NCBI RefSeq assembly: GCF_034039665.1
Contig: NZ_CP120131.1
Location: 770,206 to 834,205 of the forward strand
Source of the DNA: Mammaliicoccus sp. Dog046
GTDB taxonomy: Bacteria; Bacillota; Bacilli; Staphylococcales; Staphylococcaceae
DNA: 64,000 bases
Reading direction: 5' to 3'
In this document: positions 1 to 9,835 of the stretch, in pieces
How positions within the stretch are numbered: the stretch's first letter is position 1
Layout: each line of letters starts with the position of its first letter
Made by a program: the position numbers and the translations under genes
The notes under the pieces: model-generated
Seen by the model: the letters and a program-made list of their open reading frames with translations, nothing else
The model's database searches: none
Told to the model about the DNA's origin: nothing

Positions 1-5
1 CAAGA

Positions 6-776
6 TTAATTCAATATATGTACGATTGAATTATATATTAAGTGAGTGACTTGCGATTGCTTTTCAAGTTCTTTTTCAATTGAACCTTTAAATACAATTT
101 GCGATAATACGACGATACCATTCATACCCATATGAGCAATCATTGGAACGATAATTCGTTTGGTTAATACGTATAGTCCGCTGAATATTGAACCCATTAC
201 TACATATATAAGTGTGTGTTGAGGATCAGAATGTGCTAATGAAAATGTGAAAGAACTTACTAACACAGCAACGATGAAACTTATCCATTTCGGTGCTTTT
301 ATTAAGTTGAAGATTTCACCAAATATAAGCTTTCTGAAAATCAATTCTTCTAATATTGGTCCAGCGAGTACAATATATATAATTAGTAAATGAGATTGTC
401 TTGCTAGCCCCATCAATCTTTGTGTATTACCACTCTCAACTGGTTGATTTAAGATGTGAATATTGATTAGTGATGCAATAGCTTGACCAAATATAGCAAG
501 GAAGATACCAGCAATACTCCAAATGATAACGTTTAGCCATGGTTCTTTCTTTCCTTGTTCTAGACTTGTTGGATTTTTAATATGCTTATGCATATACCAA
601 AGAATTAAAATCGTTATAATTGATGTTACTGCCATCCAAGAAATTGTGATTTCTAACATTTTTAATTGTGATAAACCAGCGCCCTCATAAAGCTTAGTTG
701 GTACTATTGCTATTGTTTGAACAACAGCAAAAAGTATTAACGTAGCAAGGTTGACTGTTAGGCGTTTAAATTGCAT
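6..776 (-). CDS. mroQ: CPBP-family intramembrane metalloprotease, MroQ-like
   Basis: This is a 256-residue polytopic membrane protein of the CPBP (CAAX protease/bacteriocin-processing, ABI) family. The family's three motifs are visible: EELIFR around residues 143-148, a histidine in SLAHSD near 182, and HMGMN near 215-219, which together form the metalloprotease site. In S. aureus the family member beside groES is MroQ, which is needed for maturation of the agr autoinducing peptide. This gene is likewise divergent from groES, so the orthology is likely from position as well as sequence. The role in this organism is inferred. Start is the ATG preceded on the minus strand by an AGGAATGA-type ribosome site. 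The open frame is complete within the window. Confidence 0.8.
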   Translation of the reverse strand: MQFKRLTVNLATLILFAVVQTIAIVPTKLYEGAGLSQLKMLEITISWMAVTSIITILILWYMHKHIKNPTSLEQGKKEPWLNVIIWSIAGIFLAIFGQAIASLINIHILNQPVESGNTQRLMGLARQSHLLIIYIVLAGPILEELIFRKLIFGEIFNLIKAPKWISFIVAVLVSSFTFSLAHSDPQHTLIYVVMGSIFSGLYVLTKRIIVPMIAHMGMNGIVVLSQIVFKGSIEKELEKQSQVTHLIYNSIVHILN

Positions 777-854
777 TTTGTCATTCCTCCAAAAATAATC
801 ATGTCCATATTGTACCTTATATATAGGTAAAAGAGAAAAATTAAGGTATTTCTC

Positions 855-883
855 TTGTAATTTTGACCAAATTTGATTATTAT
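855..883 (+). promoter_or_regulatory. groESL promoter with CtsR box
   Basis: A sigma-A type promoter is visible: TTGTAA at 855-860, a 17-bp spacer and TATTAT at 878-883. Inside the spacer lies TTTGACC-AAA-TTTGATT (862-878). Read on the minus strand this is two GGTCAAA-like heptads three bases apart, the architecture of a CtsR operator; one heptad is degenerate (AATCAAA). Combined with the CIRCE just downstream, this suggests dual HrcA/CtsR control, as known for S. aureus groESL. Confidence 0.7.
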
Positions 884-893
884 AAAAATGTGG

Positions 894-920
894 TTAGCAC
901 TTAAAGAATTAGAGTGCTAA
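894..920 (+). promoter_or_regulatory. CIRCE element (HrcA operator)
   Basis: TTAGCACTT, nine bases, then GAGTGCTAA: the canonical 9-9-9 inverted repeat bound by the heat-shock repressor HrcA, with one mismatch in the left arm. It lies at and just after the predicted transcription start of groES, where HrcA binding blocks transcription. Confidence 0.95.
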
Positions 921-949
921 TATTAAACGTTTCAAGGAGGATTTTATAA

Positions 950-1234
950 ATGTTAAAACCATTGGGAGATAGAATTATTATCGAGAAAACAGAAAAAGAA
1001 CAAACTACAGCAAGCGGAATTGTATTAACAGATTCAGCTAAAGAGCAGTCAAACGAAGGTAAAGTTGTAGCTGTTGGACCAGGTAAGCGTTTAGAAGATG
1101 GAACAAGACTTACTGTAGAGGTTGCTGTAGGTGATCAAGTTGTATATCAACAATATGCAGGTACAGAAGTTAAACGTGATAAAGAAACATATATTATCCT
1201 TTCAGAAGATGATATTTTAGCAGTTATAGAATAA
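950..1234 (+). CDS. groES: Co-chaperonin GroES
   Basis: A 94-residue GroES (Hsp10), the cap of the GroEL folding chamber. It begins [11 protein letters not shown] and contains the mobile-loop region around residues 17-34 ([11 protein letters not shown]) and the conserved VVAVGPGKR segment. The length is normal. A strong AAGGAGG precedes the ATG by 9 bases. It is the first gene of the groES-groEL operon, separated from groEL by 53 bases. Confidence 0.98.
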   Translation: MLKPLGDRIIIEKTEKEQTTASGIVLTDSAKEQSNEGKVVAVGPGKRLEDGTRLTVEVAVGDQVVYQQYAGTEVKRDKETYIILSEDDILAVIE

Positions 1235-1287
1235 ATAAATTTAAATTAAATTCGTTAATGATATATAAATTATGGAGGTATTTTTAA

Positions 1288-2913
<1,626 letters not shown>

Positions 2914-2958
2914 TATAGTGAGCAATCACTGTATCATCACAACTTAATTAAATTTCAA

Positions 2959-3001
2959 AACGCTTGTCATGAGATTAGTTTCTTATGATAAGCGTTTTTT
3001 T
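2959..3001 (+). terminator. Terminator after groEL
   Basis: AACGCTTGTCAT pairs with ATGATAAGCGTT (one G-U pair) around a 14-base loop and is followed by a T-run. Confidence 0.9.
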
Positions 3002-3046
3002 ATCCAAATATTAGCACTTCTCTTGAAAAGAAATGTATTTTTTGAT

Positions 3047-3073
3047 TAAATGTAACTATAATAATTACATTTA
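3047..3073 (+). promoter_or_regulatory. Palindromic operator of hypR-merA
   Basis: TAAATGTAA, nine bases, TTACATTTA is a perfect inverted repeat. It encloses a TATAAT -10 hexamer at 3057-3062. A further AAATGTA half-site lies at 3031-3037. The position over the core promoter of an Rrf2-family regulator gene fits autoregulation. No convincing -35 hexamer is seen. Confidence 0.7.
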
Positions 3074-3087
3074 AAAGGAGTGATGAT

Positions 3088-3522
3088 TTGAATCTAGAAT
3101 TTAATATTGCTGTACATGCATTAACGTTTTTAAGTAAACATTCGACAGAGAGATATAGTAGTTCAGAACTAGCAGCAAAGATTTGCGTCAATCCTGTTCA
3201 GTTGAGAAGAGTTATGTCTAAGTTATTAGAAGAAGGTTATGTCATCACAACTATGGGTAAATATGGTGGGTATAGTATTAATGGGAATGGTTTAACGATA
3301 CAATTATCTGCTTTGTTTAAATTATTTAATGATCAACGTACTTATGGCAGAATCTACACCGGTGAACAGGAAAGTGAATGTGAGATTTCTAGAGAAATGA
3401 CAAACGTAATGACAGATTATCATCAACAGGAACGAGAAGTTCTTGAGAAATTTTATCAAAACATTTCAATTGGAGATGTACTTAATAAAATAATTATGGA
3501 GGGATACAATGGAAAAGTTTGA
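3088..3522 (+). CDS. hypR: Rrf2-family redox regulator, HypR-like
   Basis: A 144-residue winged-helix regulator of the Rrf2 family: HTH at about residues 24-60, wing at KYGGYSI. Cysteines fall at 33 and 98, close to the redox cysteines Cys33 and Cys99 of S. aureus HypR, which senses hypochlorite by disulfide formation and derepresses merA. The gene starts with TTG after AAGGAG and overlaps the downstream flavoprotein gene by 14 bases, the same pairing as hypR-merA. Family assignment is firm; orthology rests on the cysteine positions and the neighbour. Confidence 0.85.
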   Translation: MNLEFNIAVHALTFLSKHSTERYSSSELAAKICVNPVQLRRVMSKLLEEGYVITTMGKYGGYSINGNGLTIQLSALFKLFNDQRTYGRIYTGEQESECEISREMTNVMTDYHQQEREVLEKFYQNISIGDVLNKIIMEGYNGKV

Positions 3523-4831
3523 TTTTATAATTATTGGATTTGGTAAAGGTGGTAAAACTTTAGCGAAAGTTGCTTCTGCACAAGGGAAAAAAGTAGCAGT
3601 AATTGAACAGTCACAAGAGATGTATGGTGGAACGTGTATTAATATAGGATGTATTCCATCAAAAACATTAGTACATGAAGGACTAGCGCATGGCAGTTTT
3701 GATGAAGCGATTAATCGAAAACATGACGTCGTTTCTGCATTAAATAGCAAGAATTATCATTTATTAGCCGATGATGAAAATATCACAGTATTTGATAATA
3801 AAGGTGTATTCAAAAATAATGAAGTAATCGATTTATTAGATAAAGAAGGTAATGTAGTAGATAGCTTAACAGCACCACACATCGTAATTAATACAGGGGC
3901 AACACCAGTTGTACCAGAAATTACAGGTGTTAATGAATCAAAATATTTATATGATTCAACTGGCATTATGAATTTGAAAGATAAGCCTGAAAGATTAACA
4001 ATTATCGGTGGTGGCTATATCGCATTAGAATTTGCTTCGATGTTTGCTAATTTCGGTACTAAAGTAACAGTATTAGAAACGAAAGATACGATTATGCCTA
4101 AAGAAGATAAAGAAGTTGCAGAACAAGTAATCACTGATTTGAAAGATAAAAATATAAACCTTGTACTTGAAGCGGAAACTCAAGCTTTTAAAGACCAAGA
4201 TGGTTATACGGTTGTAAAAACAAATAAAGGTGAATTTGAATCAGATGCAGTGTTACTTGCAATAGGTAGAAAACCAAATACTGATTTAAAACTTGAACAA
4301 ACAGATATTGAAATTGGAGAACACGGTGAAATTAAAGTAAATGAACAATTACAAACTACTGTTGAACATATATATGCGATTGGCGATGTTAAAGGTGGCG
4401 CTCAATTCACTTACATTTCTTTAGATGATTTTAGAATTTTAAAAGATCAATTCTTTGGAGAAGGAAAACGCTCAACAGAAAATAGAGGTACCGTACCATA
4501 TACAGTATTTATCGATCCTCCATTATCACGTGTTGGTTTAACAGCTGAAGAAGCAAAAGAACAAGGTTATTCAGTTAAAGAAGGTAAGTTACCAGTTAAT
4601 CAAATACCACGACACAAAATAAATAACGATACGAGAGGATTATTTAAAGTTGTTATTGATGCTAATACAAATAAAATATTAGGTGCAACATTATATGGTG
4701 TGCAATCAGAAGAAATAATCAATATTGTAAAATTAGCGATAGACCAAAATATAGATTATACCGTTTTAAGAGATAATATATACACACACCCTACAATGAT
4801 TGAATCCTTTAATGATTTATTTAATATTTAA
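3509..4831 (+). CDS. merA: Flavin disulfide reductase, MerA/RclA-like
   Basis: A 440-residue pyridine nucleotide-disulfide oxidoreductase. It has an N-terminal FAD-binding GFGKGGKT, the redox pair Cys43/Cys48 in GGTCINIGCIPS, an NAD(P)H-binding GGGYIALEFA near residue 163, the second FAD motif YAIGDVKGG, and a C-terminal dimer domain with THPTMIE. S. aureus MerA, the partner of HypR, protects against hypochlorite and has been described as a hypothiocyanous acid reductase. No N-terminal heavy-metal domain is present, so it is not a true mercuric reductase. ATG follows GGAGG within the end of hypR. Confidence 0.88.
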   Translation: MEKFDFIIIGFGKGGKTLAKVASAQGKKVAVIEQSQEMYGGTCINIGCIPSKTLVHEGLAHGSFDEAINRKHDVVSALNSKNYHLLADDENITVFDNKGVFKNNEVIDLLDKEGNVVDSLTAPHIVINTGATPVVPEITGVNESKYLYDSTGIMNLKDKPERLTIIGGGYIALEFASMFANFGTKVTVLETKDTIMPKEDKEVAEQVITDLKDKNINLVLEAETQAFKDQDGYTVVKTNKGEFESDAVLLAIGRKPNTDLKLEQTDIEIGEHGEIKVNEQLQTTVEHIYAIGDVKGGAQFTYISLDDFRILKDQFFGEGKRSTENRGTVPYTVFIDPPLSRVGLTAEEAKEQGYSVKEGKLPVNQIPRHKINNDTRGLFKVVIDANTNKILGATLYGVQSEEIINIVKLAIDQNIDYTVLRDNIYTHPTMIESFNDLFNI

Positions 4832-4837
4832 TTAATC

Positions 4838-4881
4838 AACAGCAGTTACTCATTGAAAAAATGAGTAACTGCTGTTTTAAA
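4838..4881 (+). terminator. Terminator after merA
   Basis: A perfect 16-bp stem, AACAGCAGTTACTCAT with ATGAGTAACTGCTGTT, has a 7-base loop and is followed by T residues. Confidence 0.95.
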
Positions 4882-4957
4882 TGGGGAATAAAAGTTAATA
4901 TCAATATGTAAGTACTATGATAAAATGAATTTAATGAGTAATAAAGGGGAATGACTA

Positions 4958-5521
4958 ATGATTAGAGCAGCACAAGTTAAAGATGCAGAACAATTAAGTA
5001 AACTGATGTTTATTATATGGAATGATATGGAGCTACCATTTATCGTAAATAATGATGAAGATAAAGTGTTGAAAGTGATAGAACAAAGTATTGTAGATGG
5101 TGATTATAGAAATCATTATAAACATATTCATGTGTATGAAGAAGAAGGAGAAGTTGCAGGATTTATTAATTGTTATGCAGGTGATAAAGAACAGCAACTT
5201 GAAAAAAACTGGTTGAATATAGATTTTGAAGAATCATTTGAATTAGAAGGTACACCGTTACCAGAGAGAGAAGCGGATGATGGTGATTTATATATTGAAT
5301 CCATTGCTGTATTCTCAGAATTTAGAGGTAAAGGAATTGCTTCACAATTAATGACGTATATTTTTGATTTAGCAAAAGAATCAGGATATAAACAAGTATC
5401 ATTAAACTGTGAAGTTGATAATGAAGGTGCAATGAAATTATATAAAAAACTAGGATTCGAACCATTGCACGATCGTATATTAAGTGGTCATGCGTATAAA
5501 TATTTAGGGAAACAAGTATAA
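4958..5521 (+). CDS. GNAT-family N-acetyltransferase
   Basis: A 187-residue GNAT acetyltransferase. The acetyl-CoA pyrophosphate-binding loop is seen as VFSEFRGKGIASQLM (about residues 118-132), followed by the AMKLYKKLGFE motif typical of the fold's end. The substrate cannot be told. It is a single-gene unit between terminators. The ATG is preceded by AAAGGGGAA, a G-rich ribosome site that could pair with the C-rich RNA at 21481-21582. Confidence 0.85.
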   Translation: MIRAAQVKDAEQLSKLMFIIWNDMELPFIVNNDEDKVLKVIEQSIVDGDYRNHYKHIHVYEEEGEVAGFINCYAGDKEQQLEKNWLNIDFEESFELEGTPLPEREADDGDLYIESIAVFSEFRGKGIASQLMTYIFDLAKESGYKQVSLNCEVDNEGAMKLYKKLGFEPLHDRILSGHAYKYLGKQV

Positions 5522-5535
5522 TTGAATAATTAAGA

Positions 5536-5700
5536 AGAGGCTGGGACATAATGCATGTCTCAGTCTCTTTCAGTATCTTGGCAGTAGATGACTGAGTTAA
5601 AAATGCGCTTGTATCAAGCTTTTTTCAACTCTAGTCATCCTTGCCGGGGCGGGACTACGAAATCTTTTTGAATAAATTAGATTTCTGTCCCGCTCCCTTT
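5536..5700 (+). repeat. Staphylococcal GGGACA-type structured intergenic element
   Basis: This is a composite of three hairpins: AGGCTGGGACAT...ATGTCTCAGTCT (doubling as terminator of the upstream gene), GATGACT...AGTCATC, and GGGGCGGGAC...GTCCCGCTCCC with an inner GAAATCT...AGATTTC. It resembles, from memory, the dispersed 'GGGACA...GTCCCACTCCC' intergenic repeat of S. aureus. Only one complete copy is present in this window, but its first hairpin recurs as a stand-alone terminator. Confidence 0.65.
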
Positions 5701-5706
5701 ATAACA

Positions 5707-5735
5707 TTGATAAAAGTAGGTTAATCGCTTACAAT
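5707..5735 (+). promoter_or_regulatory. Promoter of the RsgA-like GTPase gene
   Basis: TTGATA at 5707-5712, a 17-bp spacer, and TACAAT at 5730-5735. The predicted start near 5742 gives a ~105-base leader that contains a short reading frame before the GTPase gene. Confidence 0.7.
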
Positions 5736-5763
5736 AAATTTAATAAAGTTGAAAGGGTGATGT

Positions 5764-5826
5764 ATGATGAATGAATTTAAAATATTGTTTCAAAGTAACT
5801 TAAGCATAGGTGGTCATAATTCCTAA
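5764..5826 (+). CDS. Possible 20-residue upstream peptide
   Basis: A short frame of 20 codons begins with a double ATG after a plausible GAAAGGGTGA ribosome site and ends 21 bases before the GTPase gene. The peptide starts MMNEFKILFQ and ends GGHNS. It has no signal or membrane segment. It lies inside the predicted leader transcript, so it may be a regulatory upstream frame or chance. No homology is recognised. Confidence 0.35.
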   Translation: MMNEFKILFQSNLSIGGHNS

Positions 5827-5847
5827 TATAATTTAAAGGGGAATTAA

Positions 5848-6897
5848 ATGAATTTATTTCAACTAGGCATTAAGCAAGAACAGTATGATTATTTTAATGA
5901 ACATTATACTGCCAACTTTCAACTCGGACGTATTTCTTTTGTTGCACAAAATCATTTTAAAGCAACGATGATTGATCGTGAAATTAAAGCTGAAATTTCA
6001 CAAAAGTTAGTGCTAAATGATTCTGTACCAGCAATTGGAGATTGGGTAGTGTTAAATCAAATAGATGATTTCTATTTGATTGTAGATATTCTGCCTCGAA
6101 TCAGTGAATTAAAAAGACAATCTAAAAAGCATGAAACTTTAAATCAATATATAGCGACCAATTTAGATGAAGTATTTGTTGTTATGGGACTTGATGGAGA
6201 TTTCAATATTAACCGACTAGAGCGATATATTACGCAAATCATAGAAAGTCGAGCATATCCAGTTGTCATCTTAAACAAAATGGATGCTGTAGAAGATTAT
6301 ATGGATAAAGTGAACTTGGTACAGGAAAGAATCATTGATATTCCTGTAATTGTTACAAGTGTCATAAAAAATATAAATATAGAAAAAATAAAAGATAGAT
6401 TTTATGAAGGAATGACAGCAACAATAGTTGGTTCTTCTGGTGTAGGTAAATCAAGTATCGCTAATAAATTAATTGGTAAAGAACAATTGAAAGTTAACGA
6501 AACACGAGAAAATGATAGTAAAGGTCGACATACGACGACGCATAGAGGATTGTATCTCATCGAACTAAATGGAATTATTATAGATACACCAGGAATGCGA
6601 AGTCTATCTTTATCGACAGATATAGAAACTGTACAAAATAGTTTTGAAGATATTTTTGAACTAGCGAAAAATTGTAAGTTTAATAACTGTTCCCATAAAG
6701 ATGAGCCAGGGTGTAATGTTCAAGATGCAATTGAAAATGGAGAGTTAGATGAACTAAGATTCAATAATTATTTGAAATTGCTAAGAGAAGTTGCACATAG
6801 TGAATCTAAAACATCTAAAAAGGCTTCTTCAGATATGAAAAAAGTTTGGAAAAAGCAAACAAAGCAAAACCGAAATAGAAATAAAGTAAAATATTAA
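5848..6897 (+). CDS. RsgA/YjeQ-type circularly permuted GTPase
   Basis: A 349-residue ribosome-associated GTPase of the RsgA family. It has an N-terminal OB-fold, then the permuted G motifs: NKMD near residue 147, the P-loop GSSGVGKSS near 195 and DTPGMRS near 247, then a zinc knuckle (CKFNNCSHKDEPGC) and a basic tail. The family checks maturation of the 30S subunit. Staphylococci normally carry a ~290-residue rsgA elsewhere, so this longer protein may be a second copy. The ATG follows AAAGGGG. The stop codon sits at the boundary of the insertion sequence downstream. Confidence 0.85.
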   Translation: MNLFQLGIKQEQYDYFNEHYTANFQLGRISFVAQNHFKATMIDREIKAEISQKLVLNDSVPAIGDWVVLNQIDDFYLIVDILPRISELKRQSKKHETLNQYIATNLDEVFVVMGLDGDFNINRLERYITQIIESRAYPVVILNKMDAVEDYMDKVNLVQERIIDIPVIVTSVIKNINIEKIKDRFYEGMTATIVGSSGVGKSSIANKLIGKEQLKVNETRENDSKGRHTTTHRGLYLIELNGIIIDTPGMRSLSLSTDIETVQNSFEDIFELAKNCKFNNCSHKDEPGCNVQDAIENGELDELRFNNYLKLLREVAHSESKTSKKASSDMKKVWKKQTKQNRNRNKVKY

Positions 6898-6965
6898 ATA
6901 AAAGAACTGGACCATATAATTGGCACTGCACCCTTACTAAGGGAGCTCAATAAAAACACTATTTT

Positions 6966-7808
6966 CTAGGCTGCTAATTTCCTATATTCTATAGGGGATA
7001 AGTAGCCTAGTTTTTGTTGAATTCTAACTTTATTATAGTTTTCAATGTAATTTTCGACAATATCTATTACAATAGTATTAGAGCTTCTAAGCTCACTGTT
7101 TAAGTAGAATGTTTCACACTTTAGAGAGGCATGAAAACATTCTATTGGGGCATTATCAGCTGGCGTTCCCTTACGGGACATGCTTCTGGTAATGCCTTTT
7201 TCTGTACATAGGGCATAGTATTCATAAGAAGTATACACACTTCCTTGATCACTATGTAATATAGCTCCTGGTTCCAATTGAAGTTGTTTTAATGTCTCAT
7301 TTACTAATTCTTGATTTTGGTTTTTACCAATTTTATATGCCACAATTTCACCATTGTAAGCATCCATGATAGATGAAAGATACAACATTGTATTCCCGAA
7401 GGGTAAATAAGTGATATCTGTTAAAAGTACTTCTAAAGGTTTCTCTGCTTTGAAATTTCTATTCAATAGATTATGTGTCTTATAATATGGGTTTCCTGGT
7501 CTTTTCGATTTCTTCACGCGTACTTTACAATTTAATTTATGTTTTTGCATAATCCTTTGTACTTTCTTGTGATTAATTTTTTTATTATTTTTTCTATTTA
7601 ACAAGGCAGTTATTTTTCTATAACCATATGTAAAACGATGTTTCTTACATAGTTCTATAATTTCTCGTTCATCCTCAGATATACTGAAATCTTTGTTTTT
7701 CCATCTGTAATAATTTGATTTTGGAATATCTAAAGCTTCTAAAATGACTTTCACTGTATATTTAGATTTCAATTCATTTACTAATTCAACAACTACTTCT
7801 GGGACCAC
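6966..7808 (-). CDS. IS3-family transposase OrfB (DDE integrase core)
   Basis: A 280-residue retroviral-integrase-type transposase. The catalytic triad is visible: Asp in LLTDITYLPF, Asp in LHSDQGSVY and Glu in APIECFHASLK, with a basic N-terminal HTH_21-like part (HRFTYGYRKITALL). It is intact. It has no strong ribosome site of its own; the frame is open upstream to the slippery site, so it is most likely made as an OrfAB fusion by -1 frameshifting. Confidence 0.92.
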   Translation of the reverse strand: MVPEVVVELVNELKSKYTVKVILEALDIPKSNYYRWKNKDFSISEDEREIIELCKKHRFTYGYRKITALLNRKNNKKINHKKVQRIMQKHKLNCKVRVKKSKRPGNPYYKTHNLLNRNFKAEKPLEVLLTDITYLPFGNTMLYLSSIMDAYNGEIVAYKIGKNQNQELVNETLKQLQLEPGAILHSDQGSVYTSYEYYALCTEKGITRSMSRKGTPADNAPIECFHASLKCETFYLNSELRSSNTIVIDIVENYIENYNKVRIQQKLGYLSPIEYRKLAA

Positions 7809-8134
7809 TTCCTTTCCAATTCCTTGTACTTTTTTAAAATTTCATTTTCTACTTCTTTGCGCTTTAATTCAATTTTTAGTGTTTCAACAGTGCTAAATTC
7901 TTCATTTCCTTTTCCATAGGAATATTGTTTACCTACTTGTTGATTGAATCTATGTGTTTCCCCATTTCTATACCATTTCCACCACACTTTAACTTGAGAT
8001 TCATTTTTAATATTTAAAGCATCCATTATTTCTCTTGCGCTATATCCTTTAAGTTTCATTTCTACTACTTTATATTTTGTTTCAACTGAATATGCCACTC
8101 TTTTCATAGAAAAAACACCTCCGTATAAATTCAT
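7793..8134 (-). CDS. IS3-family OrfA (helix-turn-helix)
   Basis: A 113-residue protein with an N-terminal helix-turn-helix (GYSAREIMDALNIKNESQVKVWW) that binds the terminal repeats, and a C-terminal coiled-coil-like charged helix. Near its end, the minus strand reads A AAA AAG (7835 down to 7829) in the orfA frame, a classical slippery sequence for a -1 shift into orfB. Intact. Confidence 0.9.
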   Translation of the reverse strand: MNLYGGVFSMKRVAYSVETKYKVVEMKLKGYSAREIMDALNIKNESQVKVWWKWYRNGETHRFNQQVGKQYSYGKGNEEFSTVETLKIELKRKEVENEILKKYKELERKWSQK

Positions 8135-8210
8135 TTTAATATGAATTCAACGAAAGTGTTTTTATTTTACTCCCACATCCTGGGGTTAGTGCAAATTTGG
8201 TCCAGTTCTT

Positions 8211-8381
8211 TTATTTATTGGATTTTTTTCTGTCGCTACTTCGATTTATAAATGCAGCGATTAGGAACAATATGGATGCTAATGTAAATTTAATACCTGG
8301 ATGGCCACTAATTTGAAAGCCAATACCAATGACTAAACAAACGATTGCTAATCCAACGAGTACTTTAGTAATTTTAGACAT
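8211..8381 (-). CDS. Small hydrophobic membrane protein
   Basis: A 56-residue frame with two predicted membrane segments: residues about 7-23 (VLVGLAIVCLVIGIGF) and 33-45 (TLASILFLIAAFI), then a basic tail RSSDRKKSNK. The ATG is preceded on the minus strand by AAGGAGAATATTC, a good ribosome site. The stop codon falls inside the right inverted repeat of the insertion sequence, so the C-terminal codons border the element. Function unknown. Confidence 0.65.
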   Translation of the reverse strand: MSKITKVLVGLAIVCLVIGIGFQISGHPGIKFTLASILFLIAAFINRSSDRKKSNK

Positions 8382-8544
8382 GAATATTCTCCTTTTCTTA
8401 CTTTTATTATATCAATATAAATTACGTCATCCCAAATAAATAACTGTAAAAAAATAAATCATAAAATTTACTCTACACACTTTTAATTTTCATAATTCTC
8501 GTCTAGTATAGAGGTAACAAAACTTTGAAAGAGGATGACTTTCT

Positions 8545-9828
8545 ATGAACCCACTAGCTTTAGAATTAAACGAAAAATTAGACAAAGAATATCCAGCGTT
8601 ATTAAATATGCTTTCTGATTTAGGACAATCAATGTATTATCCTAAAGGTATTTTATCACAATCAGGTGAAGCGAAAAGTACAAAATACAATGCAACAATT
8701 GGTATGGCAACAACTGATGAAGGTATTATGTACACGGATGCAGTATACAATCAATTTGGGGACCAAGATCCAAGTGATATCTTCCCTTATGCACCGCCAC
8801 AAGGGGACGAAAGATTGCGTGCATTATGGGAGAAAAAAATCTTAAAAGATAATCCTGAATTAGTTGCAGAAGATATTTCTAAACCAGTCGTAACAAATGC
8901 TTTAACACACGGTTTGTCTTTAGCAGGAGATATGTTTGTAAATCCTGGAGATACTGTTCTATTGCCAGAACATAACTGGGGAAATTACAAGCTAACTTTC
9001 GGTGTGAGACATCGTGCTAACATTGAAACTTATCAAGCATTTGAAGAAGACGGAAGCTTTACTTTAGACTACTTCAAACAAGCATTAGAAAACTTTAATA
9101 AAGAAAAAGTCATTCTTGTATTAAACTTCCCGAATAACCCAACTGGATATACACCAGTTGAAGAAGAAGTGAAAACACTTGTAGAATCTATTAAACAATT
9201 AGCTGATAAAGGAACACAAGTGATTACTTTAGTAGACGATGCATATTATGGATTATTCTTTGAAGATGTATATAAACAATCTGTATTTACTGCATTAACA
9301 CAATTGAATCACGAAAATGTAATGCCAGTTAAAATCGATGGCGCTACAAAAGAATACTTCGCATGGGGATTCCGTGTTGGTTTCTTAACATTCGGTAGTA
9401 AAAATGAAACAGTAAAAGATGTATTAGTAGCTAAATTAAAAGGATTAATTAGAAGTAATTTATCAAGTGGTTCACTTCCAAGTCAAACAGCTGTGATACA
9501 TGCGATGGAAGATCCAGAATTCCAATCACAAGTTGACCACAATATTAATATATTAAAAGAAAGATATGAAGTAACAAAAGAAGTCTCATATCGTGATGAA
9601 TATAAAGAACTTTGGACACCATATGCATTTAACTCAGGTTACTTTATGGCTGTTAAATTAGCAGACGTTGATCCAGAAGAACTAAGATTACATTTAATTA
9701 AAGAATATAGTATCGGAATTATTGCTTTAAATAAAACAGACATTCGAATTGCATTTAGCTGTATTGAGAAATCAGACATTGAATACGTATTCGAAACAAT
9801 CGCAAAAGCAATTAAAGATTTGAAATAA
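8545..9828 (+). CDS. PLP-dependent class I/II aminotransferase
   Basis: A 427-residue fold-type I aminotransferase. Visible features are NFPNNPTGY for cofactor and substrate binding, the aspartate in LVDDAYYG, the PLP lysine in DGATKEYFAWG, and the arginine in FRVGFLTF. The segment FPYAPPQGDERLR is typical of aromatic-type aminotransferases. The substrate is not determinable. It is monocistronic, with a terminator directly after it. The start follows GAGGATGACTTTCT. Confidence 0.85.
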   Translation: MNPLALELNEKLDKEYPALLNMLSDLGQSMYYPKGILSQSGEAKSTKYNATIGMATTDEGIMYTDAVYNQFGDQDPSDIFPYAPPQGDERLRALWEKKILKDNPELVAEDISKPVVTNALTHGLSLAGDMFVNPGDTVLLPEHNWGNYKLTFGVRHRANIETYQAFEEDGSFTLDYFKQALENFNKEKVILVLNFPNNPTGYTPVEEEVKTLVESIKQLADKGTQVITLVDDAYYGLFFEDVYKQSVFTALTQLNHENVMPVKIDGATKEYFAWGFRVGFLTFGSKNETVKDVLVAKLKGLIRSNLSSGSLPSQTAVIHAMEDPEFQSQVDHNINILKERYEVTKEVSYRDEYKELWTPYAFNSGYFMAVKLADVDPEELRLHLIKEYSIGIIALNKTDIRIAFSCIEKSDIEYVFETIAKAIKDLK

Positions 9829-9835
9829 TATGATT

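Larger units (their letters stand above)
6895..8217 (-). mobile_element. IS3-family insertion sequence, IS150-like
   Basis: The element is about 1.3 kb and bounded by a perfect 20-bp inverted repeat, TAAATAAAAGAACTGGACCA at 6895-6914 and its complement at 8198-8217. Weaker matching continues inward to AATAAAAACACT. It carries overlapping orfA and orfB with an A6G slippery site. The outermost bases include the stop codons of both flanking convergent genes, so the true element ends may be a few bases further in. No target-site duplication is visible. Confidence 0.9.

Noticed and set aside
3509..4831. Mercuric reductase of a mercury-resistance operon
   Set aside because: No N-terminal heavy-metal domain, no C-terminal vicinal cysteines and no mer regulator or transporter; the Rrf2 neighbour points to the HypR-MerA stress pair.
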